Assembly: GCF_039534165.1 (NCBI RefSeq) | Contig: NZ_BAAAUX010000014.1 | Span: 434,001 to 498,000, forward strand | Origin: Saccharopolyspora_D taberi | GTDB lineage: Bacteria > Actinomycetota > Actinomycetes > Mycobacteriales > Pseudonocardiaceae | DNA: 64,000 nt | Direction: 5' to 3' | Shown: positions 7,820 to 15,608 of the stretch, one piece after another | How positions within the stretch are numbered: position 1 is the first letter of the stretch | How the letters are laid out: each line of letters begins with the position of its first letter | The notes under the pieces: model-generated | Seen by the model: the letters and a program-made list of their open reading frames with translations, nothing else | Told to the model about the DNA's origin: nothing | The model's database searches: none | Made by a program: the position numbers and the translations under genes

Positions 7820-8524
7820 GTGAGTGCTCAGCGACGCCAGGAGGTCAGGTGGCCGCCCAGCAGTCTTCTTTCCAGCCTCTCGCCCGCCACGTGCACGGCT
7901 TTGCTGAATCTGGGCGCACTGCGCGAGTTCGAGGCCGGCCATGTTCTCCTCCACCAGGGTGAGCGATCCACCCACGTCTTCGTGCTGCTGAACGGCTGCG
8001 TCAAAGTGACCGCGACGACCGCCGAGGGAAATCTGGCCCTGCTGGCGATCCGAATCGGCGGCGAGGTCATCGGCGAGCTGGCGAGCCTCGACCAGCAACC
8101 CCGTTCCGCGACCATAACGACGGCGGGAAGACTCGCGGCACGCGTGATCCAGCAGTCGGACTTCCATGCCTTCCTCGCCGCGCATCCGGATGCCGCTCTC
8201 GCGATCAGTCGCAGCGTGGGTGGCAAGCTTCGCTGGTCCACCCGGCGGCGCATCGATTTCAGCGGATGTGAGACGCGGGTCCGGATCGCCAGAGTCCTCG
8301 TCGAGCTCAGCACGACTTACGGTCAGCAGACCCCGGAGGGTCTCACGCTGGGAGTCGCTCTCACGCAACCCGAGCTCGCGGCGTTGGTCGGCGCGGCCGA
8401 ACCCACGGTGCACAAGATCTTCGCCGAATTGCGACGTCTTCAGGTGATCACCACCGGTTATCGGCGAACCGTCATCCGGGATCAACGTGCGCTTCAGCTC
8501 ATAGCCGGACTCGGCTCGCCCTGA
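7820..8524 (+). CDS. CRP/FNR-type regulator with intact cNMP cassette
   Basis: This is a 234-aa CRP-family transcription factor. The N-terminal cyclic-nucleotide-binding beta-roll carries a canonical phosphate-binding cassette, IGELASLDQQPRSAT, with Gly85-Glu86 and Arg95-Ser96-Ala97. It is therefore predicted to bind a cyclic nucleotide. The C-terminal winged helix includes LTQPELAALVGAAEPTVHKI (about 181-200). The GTG start has an AGGGGAA ribosome binding site. It converges on a PycTM-like membrane protein gene and lies just upstream of a second CRP-like gene and a cyclase-like gene. I infer that it reads out the product of that cyclase. Confidence 0.92.
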   Translation: MSAQRRQEVRWPPSSLLSSLSPATCTALLNLGALREFEAGHVLLHQGERSTHVFVLLNGCVKVTATTAEGNLALLAIRIGGEVIGELASLDQQPRSATITTAGRLAARVIQQSDFHAFLAAHPDAALAISRSVGGKLRWSTRRRIDFSGCETRVRIARVLVELSTTYGQQTPEGLTLGVALTQPELAALVGAAEPTVHKIFAELRRLQVITTGYRRTVIRDQRALQLIAGLGSP

Positions 8525-8529
8525 CCCCG

Positions 8530-9060
8530 TTAGCGAACAGCGGCGAGTAGCACCAGCGAGCCGATCGAGGCCGCGATGGCCGGAACCGTCCACATCAGGG
8601 CCCGATTGACGTGGCGGTGTTTGGCCACGGCCAATTCGGCGAGCAGCTTCGCGACCCGCCACGCCTCGGCGCATTGCCTGTTGAGGTCGTCGTGCTGGGT
8701 CAGGGGTCGGACGCCGGCCGCGACGTTGGGGAACGCGAACCTGTTCGGTTCCGATGGACCAGCTGTTCTCGACCGCAGCGCTTGGAACAGATGCACCCCG
8801 GAAAGCACTGATCCGGCCACGAACACACCGAGGAGAGTGATCCCGACGATGCTTGCCTGCGACGGAAGTGCGGGCTTCGCCAACAACCCCAGCTGGGCCG
8901 TCATGAACGCGGTGAGCCCACCGTGGACGGCGACCAGCGTGCGGACCTTCTCATCGGCGTGCTGAACCACGCCTTGGAACGAGCCCATCGTCGCCAATGC
9001 CACATCGAGTCCGGAGGTCTCTTTCCGCCAGTCGTCCTGCGGACGTGCCACGCCAACCAT
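8530..9060 (-). CDS. PycTM-like (DUF5706-type) membrane effector candidate
   Basis: The 176-aa protein has a family-like architecture. An amphipathic N-terminal helix with FQGVVQHADEKVRTL (28-42) leads into TM1 (43-61) and TM2 (70-92). A cytoplasmic segment with NRFAFPNVAAGV and a LAELAVAKHRHVNRAL helix comes next, ending in TM3 (152-174). The QHADxK element, the RxxN region and the LAxxAxxKxRxxxxA helix before the last TM are what I associate with PycTM, the membrane effector of Pycsar anti-phage systems. A SLATT-like 2TM protein is the alternative. The start has an AGGAGG site. It is divergent from the second CRP gene, and the gap holds repeated TCGTACGACG palindromes. Homology is from motif recall, not a search. 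Confidence 0.7.
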   Translation of the reverse strand: MVGVARPQDDWRKETSGLDVALATMGSFQGVVQHADEKVRTLVAVHGGLTAFMTAQLGLLAKPALPSQASIVGITLLGVFVAGSVLSGVHLFQALRSRTAGPSEPNRFAFPNVAAGVRPLTQHDDLNRQCAEAWRVAKLLAELAVAKHRHVNRALMWTVPAIAASIGSLVLLAAVR

Positions 9061-9122
9061 TACTGCCTCCTGTCCAATGGGTGACCAGCTCCATCGTCAG
9101 GTGACACCTCCGCCCACAACAG

Positions 9123-9133
9123 GTCGTACGACG
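9123..9133. promoter_or_regulatory. Putative CRP-type operator copy 1
   Basis: GTCGTACGAC is a perfect 10-bp palindrome inside the divergent gap between the PycTM-like gene and the second CRP gene. With its flanking G it contains TCGTACGACG, which recurs exactly 43 bp further on. It is 63 bp upstream of the PycTM-like ATG. A binding site for one of the two local CRP proteins is the simplest reading. Confidence 0.45.
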
Positions 9134-9166
9134 GTTTTGCCCGGCTCATCCACATCAGCAATCCCT

Positions 9167-9176
9167 TCGTACGACG
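9167..9176. promoter_or_regulatory. Putative CRP-type operator copy 2
   Basis: This is the second copy of TCGTACGACG, identical over 10 bp to the copy at 9124-9133. It is spaced 43 bp from it, close to four helical turns, so both would face the same side of the DNA. It lies 34 bp before the GTG of the second CRP gene, in the expected promoter zone. Confidence 0.45.
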
Positions 9177-9209
9177 AGGTGTTCACGGCGCTCCCGTGCA
9201 GGAATTCCG

Positions 9210-9941
9210 GTGTCCGTGCAGTTTCGCCCCGAGGAGAAGGCGCTGAACCCAAGGCACTGGCCTGACGGATCCCTGCTCGGGCTGCTCAAGGAGCGCAGCC
9301 GCGAGGCACTTCTGGGTCTCGGAGTTCCGATCATGTACCGGCCGCGCGAGTTCGTGATCAAGCAGGGGGATCCGGGCAGACACGTGCTCGTGTTGTTGTC
9401 CGGGTCCGTCAAGGTGGTCAGCAACCCGGGCAACGGCCACGACGTCCTGCTCGCCGTCCGAGTGGGCGGCGACGTGCTCGGGGAGACCGCGTTGTTCGAG
9501 CAGCAACGGCGGAACGAGGACGCGATCGCGTGCACCCCGGTGCAGGCCAGGCTGGTCCGCGGTCGCCAGCTGGCTGACTTCCTGAGCCGGCACCCAGACG
9601 TCATGCTGACGTTCACCCGGGTGCTGAGCGAACACCTCCGGTGGGCGAACCACCGCCGCGTCGACCTCGTCGCCTGCCCCGCCCCGATCCGCCTCGCGCG
9701 GATCCTCGTCTCACTCGCGGCCCGGTACGGCGCCGCCACTTCCTGCGGTCTGGATCTCGGCATTCCGCTCAGCCAAGCCGAACTCGCATCGCTCGCGGGG
9801 ATCGCCCTGACAAGCGCGGAGAAGGCCCTCCACTGGTTGCAGGAGGAGGGCGTGGTTCAGCGGAGATATCGACGGATCGTAGTCACGAACATGGCCCGGT
9901 TACGCCGGTTCAGCGGATGGAATGACGAAATCCCGTACTAG
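9210..9941 (+). CDS. CRP/FNR-type regulator with degenerate cNMP cassette
   Basis: This 243-aa CRP-family protein has a beta-roll domain with KQGDPGRHVLVLLSGSVKVV (51-70) and a C-terminal winged helix with LSQAELASLAGIALTSAEKA. The phosphate-binding cassette reads GETALFEQQRRNED. Gly91-Glu92 and Arg101 are kept, but the following Ser/Thr-Ala is replaced by Asn-Glu. The ligand pocket is therefore altered, and it may bind another ligand, a modified nucleotide, or none. The GTG has an AGGA site 6 nt upstream. It is divergent from the PycTM-like gene and is followed 75 bp later by the cyclase-like gene, probably as the operon leader. Confidence 0.9.
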   Translation: MSVQFRPEEKALNPRHWPDGSLLGLLKERSREALLGLGVPIMYRPREFVIKQGDPGRHVLVLLSGSVKVVSNPGNGHDVLLAVRVGGDVLGETALFEQQRRNEDAIACTPVQARLVRGRQLADFLSRHPDVMLTFTRVLSEHLRWANHRRVDLVACPAPIRLARILVSLAARYGAATSCGLDLGIPLSQAELASLAGIALTSAEKALHWLQEEGVVQRRYRRIVVTNMARLRRFSGWNDEIPY

Positions 9942-9946
9942 TACGG
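9933..9946. promoter_or_regulatory. 14-bp perfect palindrome at end of second CRP gene
   Basis: CCGTACTAGTACGG is a perfect palindrome that includes the TAG stop of the CRP gene and lies about 70 bp before the cyclase start. It shares the CGTAC/GTACG core of the two upstream palindromes. It could be a third operator controlling the cyclase-NTPase-SPFH genes, or a small RNA hairpin. Confidence 0.35.
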
Positions 9947-10016
9947 AGTCTTGTCGCCGGACATGCCACAGGGTGACTGCCAGCGAACCCCCGAATTCCT
10001 TCCAAGGAGGAGTGCG

Positions 10017-11327
10017 TTGTCGTACGCAGACGGATTCTCCCGGTTTCTCTGCCTCGCCGCCGACGCCTGGCGGTACGGCCGCGGCGATGACCGGCGTCAG
10101 GGCGAGATCCAGCGAGCCCTGGTCGCCGCGCTGACCGACGCCGCCGAGCGCGCCGGGCTCGACCGGTCGATCTGGCGAACCCAGCCCGGCGGTGACGGCG
10201 AACTCGCCCTGCTCCCGAGCGACGGTACCGAACCCCGGCTCGTCGATGCGTTCATCCGCGAACTCGACGCCTGGCTCGACGAGTACAACCACGACCGGGT
10301 CGCCGAGGCCCGGCTGCGGCTCCGCGTCGCCATGCACCACGGGGTCGCATACCCGGCCCCCAACGGTTATGCGGGCAAGGGACCGGTGGTGGTGAGCCGC
10401 CTCCTCGACTGCAGGCCGGTCCGGGATGCGCTCGACATGGACAGCACCGCGAACCTCGCCCTGATCATTTCGGAGCAGATCTTCAAGGACACGGTGTACC
10501 AGCGGCACACTTCGCTGCGTCCCGAGGAGTTCGTCCGGGTCTTTGTCGCCGACCAGGACAAGGACTTCCAGGCCGAGGCATGGGTTCGGGTTCCTCGAAT
10601 CGCTCCCGAGCGCCTCGCTTCCGCGCTGCGCGCCCACACCGGTGAGCCCGCCAAGGCGAGGCACCTGATCCTGAGCCTGCAGGGGGTCCAGCCCGAAGAA
10701 CCCATGCGCATCGAACGGGCTGCGGAAGAGGCCTTCACCGCCGCACAGCTCGGGTCTGCCCAGCGCAGGATCGAAGCCGCTCCTGACGGCACCATCATCT
10801 CCTTCCAGGACCACCTGCAGGGCGCGAGCGCCCTCGGCATCTGGATCGAGCAGTTCGACAGAGCGCTGAGGGCCGGTGAGCTCGGCTCCTCTCCCGCACA
10901 AGTGCGGATCGGTGTTCACTGCGGGCAACGCCAATCCGACCGCGCACTCGCCCGCCGCCTCGCCGGATCCGACATCACGCGGGATTCCCTTTCCGTAGCG
11001 CACGCCGCCAGAGTCGCCGTAGCAGTTTCCGACGAGGTGTTCCAGTCCGTCGTGCGCGCAGGCGGCCGTTACATCGATGCTGACCGGTACCGCCCGGTCG
11101 ACGCCGGCGCCCCTGCCTGGCTCTACATCCCGGGGTACTCGGTTCCTCCCGACGCGACCCGCCACCGGAGGAAAACCCGTCGGCCGCGGAAGAAGACCTC
11201 CGCGCCGCAGTCGGCGAGCCAGGTCGGCACCATCAACGGACCGGCAACCGTTCTCGGCGCGGAAAGCAAGATCGAGACGTTGGTCGTGGGCGCCTTCAAC
11301 GACTTCGGCGAGGGTGAAAGGCCATGA
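10017..11327 (+). CDS. Tandem class III-like nucleotidyl cyclase protein
   Basis: The 436-aa protein starts at a TTG with a strong AAGGAGG site 6 nt upstream; no better start fits. Residues 1-195 resemble a divergent class III adenylate/guanylate cyclase: ADGFSRF (4-10) in the place of the first metal-binding strand, GGDGELALLP (58-67) for the second, RLRVAMHHG (101-109) and ISEQIF (151-156). Residues about 215-373 repeat this layout in a decayed form: APDGTIISF (255-263), VRIGVHCG (296-303), VSDEVF (337-342). A basic linker (382-393) and a tail with GTINGPATVLG follow. It may make a cyclic nucleotide for the flanking CRP proteins. Activity is unproven because one canonical metal site looks compressed. 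Its stop overlaps the NTPase ATG by 4 bp. Confidence 0.7.
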   Translation: MSYADGFSRFLCLAADAWRYGRGDDRRQGEIQRALVAALTDAAERAGLDRSIWRTQPGGDGELALLPSDGTEPRLVDAFIRELDAWLDEYNHDRVAEARLRLRVAMHHGVAYPAPNGYAGKGPVVVSRLLDCRPVRDALDMDSTANLALIISEQIFKDTVYQRHTSLRPEEFVRVFVADQDKDFQAEAWVRVPRIAPERLASALRAHTGEPAKARHLILSLQGVQPEEPMRIERAAEEAFTAAQLGSAQRRIEAAPDGTIISFQDHLQGASALGIWIEQFDRALRAGELGSSPAQVRIGVHCGQRQSDRALARRLAGSDITRDSLSVAHAARVAVAVSDEVFQSVVRAGGRYIDADRYRPVDAGAPAWLYIPGYSVPPDATRHRRKTRRPRKKTSAPQSASQVGTINGPATVLGAESKIETLVVGAFNDFGEGERP

Positions 11328-13585
11328 GCACGGACGCCCCTGCCGACCCCGCACCGCAACCGCCCCCGGCCGGCCAGCCCGAAGAACCTTCGCCAACTCC
11401 GGTTTCCGAGCCGGCGGGCGATCAGAGCAGGGAAGGTGTCAGCAACCCTCTCGGGTCGGAATCCCGTTCGGCCAACGACGCCTATCTTCGGGGCTTCCGC
11501 AGCCTTCGCATGGACGGCCCCGCGGCAGTCGTCACCGACGCGGACATCCGCGACATGCAGATCGGCGACCGGTACGAGGTTTTCATCGGCCAACGCCTGG
11601 CGCTGACCTCGGGGTCGGTCCGCGAAGAGATCCTGGAGTGGGTCCGCGACCGCTACGTGGCGGTGCACAACTACACCCGCCTGATGGAAACGCTGTGCGA
11701 CCGGCGTCTGGTGGTCATCCACGGTCTCCCCGGTACCGGCCGTGCGACGACGGCGTTACGCCTGTTGGACGAGGTGGCGAGCGGGAAGGTGTTCCGCCTG
11801 GACCTCGGGAAGGACCTGAAGTCGTTGTCGGAAAGGGACTTCGACCAGGACACCGGCTACGTGGTCGAGCTCCCGCTGCCCGCCGAGCGCACCCTCACCG
11901 AGGCGAACCTGGACAAACTGCGCGACAACCTGGTGAAACGCTCGGCCTTCTGCGTGCTGATCTCGCAGGGAAAGCGGCTTCGTCCCGATGACCTCGGCGG
12001 ATACGCCCACGCGTGCGAGGCCCCGGACGCCGACGAGCTGCTCGCCCGGCACATATCACGGGAGGTGCGGCCCGACGACGAGGACGGGTTGGAAGACCGA
12101 CTGCTCGAACTCGCCGCCGGAGCACGGGTGCGGGATGCGCTCGGTCCAGCACCGCGTCCCGCCGAGATCGCGCGAATGGCCGGTCTCCTCGTCCAGCACG
12201 GGCGAGCGGACATCACCCTCGAAGAAGTCGAGCGGCAGGGGTCGCTGTTCGTGCACCACCAGGTGGCCGAATGGTTCGCCGAGGTGAGGGAGCTGCGATC
12301 GGAGACCGACCTCGCCGAGGCGCTGCGGCTGGCGGCCTTCCGCATCTCCCTGGCGGTCTTCGACGGCACCCCGTACCACATCATCGCCGAAGCCGGGGGC
12401 AAGCTCGCGCAGCACTTCCTCAAGACGGTCAACCCCTACCGCGACCAGCGGGGCTCGTTGTTCGCGGATGATCAGAACAACAGGCTGCCCGCTGCACGTG
12501 CGCGGGTCGTGGGCGGATACGCCGCGTTCGGCCATGTGAGGATCTCGGTTCACCTGGCCGAGTACCAGGACGAGCGCTTTCCGGTAGCGGTGCTCAGGTA
12601 CGTCTGGGAAAACCACCACAACATGCGCGACGCGATGGTCGAGTGGTTGGAGCAACTGAGCAAGGACCTCCGCGCGTCGGTCTGGATCCGCGCCGCCCAG
12701 GCATCGGGGCTGCTCCTGGCACTGGACTTCACCTACGCCTTCACCAAACTCATCGATCCGCTGATCGACGAACCGGAAGAGGGCTACGAAGAACGCCAGC
12801 GGATGTTCGCGGCTGTCGCGCTTGACCAGGCCGCCCGCGACAGCCGGGTGCGAGCAGCGGTGGAAGAGCGTCTACGAACCTGGCGCCGCCGGGGTGAGCC
12901 CAGCAGGCGCTGGACGGCCGCGGCGACGCTCGGCTACAACCTGGGGCGGCGAGCCATCAACACCTCGCTGGAGGAGCTCCGCATCCTCGGAACACCGGCC
13001 GAGAGGCGATCCGCGCTCGACGAGGACGACGACGAGCACGGACTCGCCAACGTCGCCAGCTACAGCCTGTCCAAGCTCTTCGCCTTCGGGGAGATGCGCA
13101 GCGTCCTGGACTGCCTGGCCACCTGGATCCGCAGTGAGCGCAGCAGTCTCCGCTGGCTGGCGTTGCTGACCATCGTGCACATCGTCGCGCTCCGCGGGTA
13201 CGACCTGAGACTGCTCACGCTGTCGGCCAGCCACGAGCACCCACCGCTTCCCGCGAGCCGTGACAGGTGGCCACTCCTGCTCGCCCTTCGGGAACAGGAC
13301 GAGCAACTCACGGAGTCGTTCGCGGACCTGCTGCGACGGGCACTCCGCTGCCGGGGTGGGAACTGGATCGCCAGGGAACTGCTGGGCAGGTGGATCCGTG
13401 CTGCCGAGCGCGACGCCGACTGTCTCGACGCCCTCGCCGAGTTCCTCCCGCACTTGGTGTCCGACGACGGTGACCTGCGCCGCCTTCTCTACCTGCTGAC
13501 CAGGATGCGGCGCGACTGGTCAGACCCGCTTCCCGACGATGTCGCCACCCGGCTCGAATCGTCGCTCTACCTGGCTCAGATCTAG
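11324..13585 (+). CDS. Large P-loop NTPase, STAND-like
   Basis: This is a 753-aa protein with a Pro-rich disordered N-terminus (1-45). A domain with SGSVREEILEWVRDRYV (96-112) leads into a Walker A loop, GLPGTGRAT (134-142), in which Arg140 replaces the usual Lys. The remaining ~550 residues are helical and contain many paired Arg/Glu helices, consistent with superstructure-forming repeats. It has no transmembrane helix. The VVIHGLPGTGRATTALRLL layout resembles STAND-type signalling ATPases. A conflict-system sensor or scaffold is plausible from context but not shown by sequence. ATP hydrolysis may be weak because of the Lys-to-Arg change. It is coupled to the cyclase gene (ATGA) and followed 8 bp later by the SPFH-like gene. 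Confidence 0.75.
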   Translation: MSTDAPADPAPQPPPAGQPEEPSPTPVSEPAGDQSREGVSNPLGSESRSANDAYLRGFRSLRMDGPAAVVTDADIRDMQIGDRYEVFIGQRLALTSGSVREEILEWVRDRYVAVHNYTRLMETLCDRRLVVIHGLPGTGRATTALRLLDEVASGKVFRLDLGKDLKSLSERDFDQDTGYVVELPLPAERTLTEANLDKLRDNLVKRSAFCVLISQGKRLRPDDLGGYAHACEAPDADELLARHISREVRPDDEDGLEDRLLELAAGARVRDALGPAPRPAEIARMAGLLVQHGRADITLEEVERQGSLFVHHQVAEWFAEVRELRSETDLAEALRLAAFRISLAVFDGTPYHIIAEAGGKLAQHFLKTVNPYRDQRGSLFADDQNNRLPAARARVVGGYAAFGHVRISVHLAEYQDERFPVAVLRYVWENHHNMRDAMVEWLEQLSKDLRASVWIRAAQASGLLLALDFTYAFTKLIDPLIDEPEEGYEERQRMFAAVALDQAARDSRVRAAVEERLRTWRRRGEPSRRWTAAATLGYNLGRRAINTSLEELRILGTPAERRSALDEDDDEHGLANVASYSLSKLFAFGEMRSVLDCLATWIRSERSSLRWLALLTIVHIVALRGYDLRLLTLSASHEHPPLPASRDRWPLLLALREQDEQLTESFADLLRRALRCRGGNWIARELLGRWIRAAERDADCLDALAEFLPHLVSDDGDLRRLLYLLTRMRRDWSDPLPDDVATRLESSLYLAQI

Positions 13586-13593
13586 GAGAATCC

Positions 13594-14673
13594 ATGAACG
13601 AACACGAAGAGCAGCTGACGCAGGACCAGCCCGACCTTCCGGTCGAACAGCCAACCGTCGAACCGATGCCCGATCTCCCACCCCCTCCGGTGCGGCTGTT
13701 CGTACCGATCATCGCCGAACAACGCCTGGGGCCGCTGGAGTTCCTCCAGCGGAGGCCACCGGTCAGCTCTCGCGTCTCGCGGGTCTTCGTCACCGTCACC
13801 GGCGAACATCTGGTCTTCCAGCCCAGCAGCCAGCCGACATTCGGCGATCTCATGATGAAGGGGATCCGCACCGTCTACGAAGTCAATATGGGCAGGCACG
13901 TGATCCGGATCGAAGCGGATCTCCCCAGCCGGGGCGACGCGTTCGACTTCCGCGCCGACATCGATGTGCACTGGCGGGTCTCCGATCCCTCTCGCGTGGT
14001 TCTGGACGGAGTTCCGGACGTCCGCGCCGCCCTGTCGCCCGCCATCCTCAGTGCCCTGCGCAAGATCACCCGCCGGTTCGACGTCGAGCAGGTCGAACTC
14101 GCCGAAGAAGCCGCCAACCAGGAACTCGCCAGACGAGCGGTCGGCACCGACTTCGGGCTGTGGACGGAGGGGTTCGTCCGGTTGGCCATGGACCAGGCCA
14201 GCAGGGAACACGCGGGCATCCGGCGGCGGCTCACGCGCGAGAACGTGGCGGAGACCCTGACCCAGGAAGTTCGCACCAGGCAGGAGGAGCACCGCAGGGA
14301 GGTGCTGGAGGCACGGGTGGCGCACTACCGGTCCATCATGGCCGCCGGGGATCTGAGCCAGTTCGCCCTTCGGCTCGCCGAACGGCCCGACGAGGTCGAA
14401 GCGGTGGTCACGGCGTTGATCAACGAACGCGACAACCACCGGCATGACACCTTCAACTTCATCACGCAGCTGCTGCAGTCCGACGCGCTCGACCGGTGGG
14501 AGGTCGACGACCAGATCCGGACGACTTTGCAATGGCTCAAGGACAACGCAATCCGCAAGGTGATCTCCGGCACCGAGGACACCCGTCAGCTGTCGCCGAC
14601 CGGATCCACCGACCAGACCGGAACCCAAGACCCGGCACCGTCGATGACCAGCGGTACCGCGTCTCGGGTCTGA
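13594..14673 (+). CDS. SPFH/band-7-like domain protein
   Basis: The 359-aa protein opens with a Pro/Glu-rich region (1-33). A band-7-like core follows: FDFRADIDVHWRVSDPSRVV (117-136), then RAALSPAILSALRKITRRFD and EEAANQELARRAV. This is the strand-helix pattern of SPFH (stomatin/prohibitin/flotillin) domains. A charged helix with RTRQEEHRREVLEARVAHY could mediate oligomerisation. No membrane segment is visible, unlike most SPFH proteins, so it may be recruited by partners. It is the last gene of the cyclase/NTPase operon (8-bp gap). I infer a scaffold role. The SPFH call is from pattern recognition and is moderately sure. Confidence 0.72.
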   Translation: MNEHEEQLTQDQPDLPVEQPTVEPMPDLPPPPVRLFVPIIAEQRLGPLEFLQRRPPVSSRVSRVFVTVTGEHLVFQPSSQPTFGDLMMKGIRTVYEVNMGRHVIRIEADLPSRGDAFDFRADIDVHWRVSDPSRVVLDGVPDVRAALSPAILSALRKITRRFDVEQVELAEEAANQELARRAVGTDFGLWTEGFVRLAMDQASREHAGIRRRLTRENVAETLTQEVRTRQEEHRREVLEARVAHYRSIMAAGDLSQFALRLAERPDEVEAVVTALINERDNHRHDTFNFITQLLQSDALDRWEVDDQIRTTLQWLKDNAIRKVISGTEDTRQLSPTGSTDQTGTQDPAPSMTSGTASRV

Positions 14674-14770
14674 CCAGTCCGTCGATGACTGCTCTCGGGC
14701 AGCCATCCCCGGACCCACCCACTTGCGACGCCGTGCTACCGACCGGTAAGAACGTGCCGGGAGGCCACAG

Positions 14771-15526
14771 ATGCGCAAGAACATCCTGATCACCGGTGCG
14801 AGCGCGGGGCTCGGCATGGGCATGGCGCGGGAGTTCGCCGCCAGGGGCCACGGCCTGGCGCTGTGCGCGCGCCGCACCGAGCAGCTCGACGAGCTGCGCG
14901 ACGAGCTCACGCGGCGGCATCCGGGGATCACCGTCGTGATCCGCAGGCTCGACGTCAACGACCACGACGACGTCTTCGCCGCGTTCCGGGAGTTCCGGGA
15001 CCGGCTGGGCTCGCTGGACCGGATCATCGTCAACGCCGGGCTCGGCAAGGGCCAGCCGCTGGGCACCGGGTACTTCTACGCCAACAAGCAGACCGCGGAG
15101 ACCAACTTCGTCGCCGCGCTCGCGCAGGCCGAGGCGGCGATGGAGGTGCTGCGCGAGCAGCGCTCCGGGCACCTCGTGCTGATCTCGTCGATGAGCGCGG
15201 TGCGCGGTTTTCCCGGCAACCGCACCACTTACGCCGCGACGAAGGCGGGGCTGGCCGCGCTCGGCGAGGGGCTGCGCGCGGAGGCGCTGCGGTCCAAGCT
15301 CCCCGGGGTGAAGGTCAGCACGATCTACCCCGGCTACATCCGCACCGAGATGAACGCCAAGGTTCCCAACACCCCGCTGATCGCGTCGCTGGACAAGGGC
15401 TGCCGCGCGCTGGTCAGGGCGGTCGAGCGGGAACCCGCGCGGGCCTACGTCCCGCCGTGGCCGTGGGCGCCGCTGGGCGCCCTCATGCGGGTCCTGCCCC
15501 TCCGGGCGCTGGTCCGGATGAGCTGA
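14771..15526 (+). CDS. SDR family NAD(P)-dependent oxidoreductase
   Basis: This 251-aa short-chain dehydrogenase has the cofactor motif TGASAGLG near the N-terminus. The active-site layout is LISSMSAVRG followed by TTYAATKAG, giving the Ser, Tyr and Lys triad. A gapped GGGAGG ribosome binding site precedes the ATG. Members with this TGASxGxG / Tyr-x3-Lys pattern and a C-terminal LRVLPLRALVRM tail act on diverse alcohols; the substrate is unknown. It stands after the SPFH-like gene in the same direction with a 97-bp gap, so it is probably a separate transcript. Confidence 0.9.
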   Translation: MRKNILITGASAGLGMGMAREFAARGHGLALCARRTEQLDELRDELTRRHPGITVVIRRLDVNDHDDVFAAFREFRDRLGSLDRIIVNAGLGKGQPLGTGYFYANKQTAETNFVAALAQAEAAMEVLREQRSGHLVLISSMSAVRGFPGNRTTYAATKAGLAALGEGLRAEALRSKLPGVKVSTIYPGYIRTEMNAKVPNTPLIASLDKGCRALVRAVEREPARAYVPPWPWAPLGALMRVLPLRALVRMS

Positions 15527-15608
15527 ACGGTGTCCGATGTGGACCTCGAAGGCTGCCAACGGCGTGCGAAATCGTTGCGCTCCTGCGGCGGCGAGCTGTT
15601 AGTTTCGC

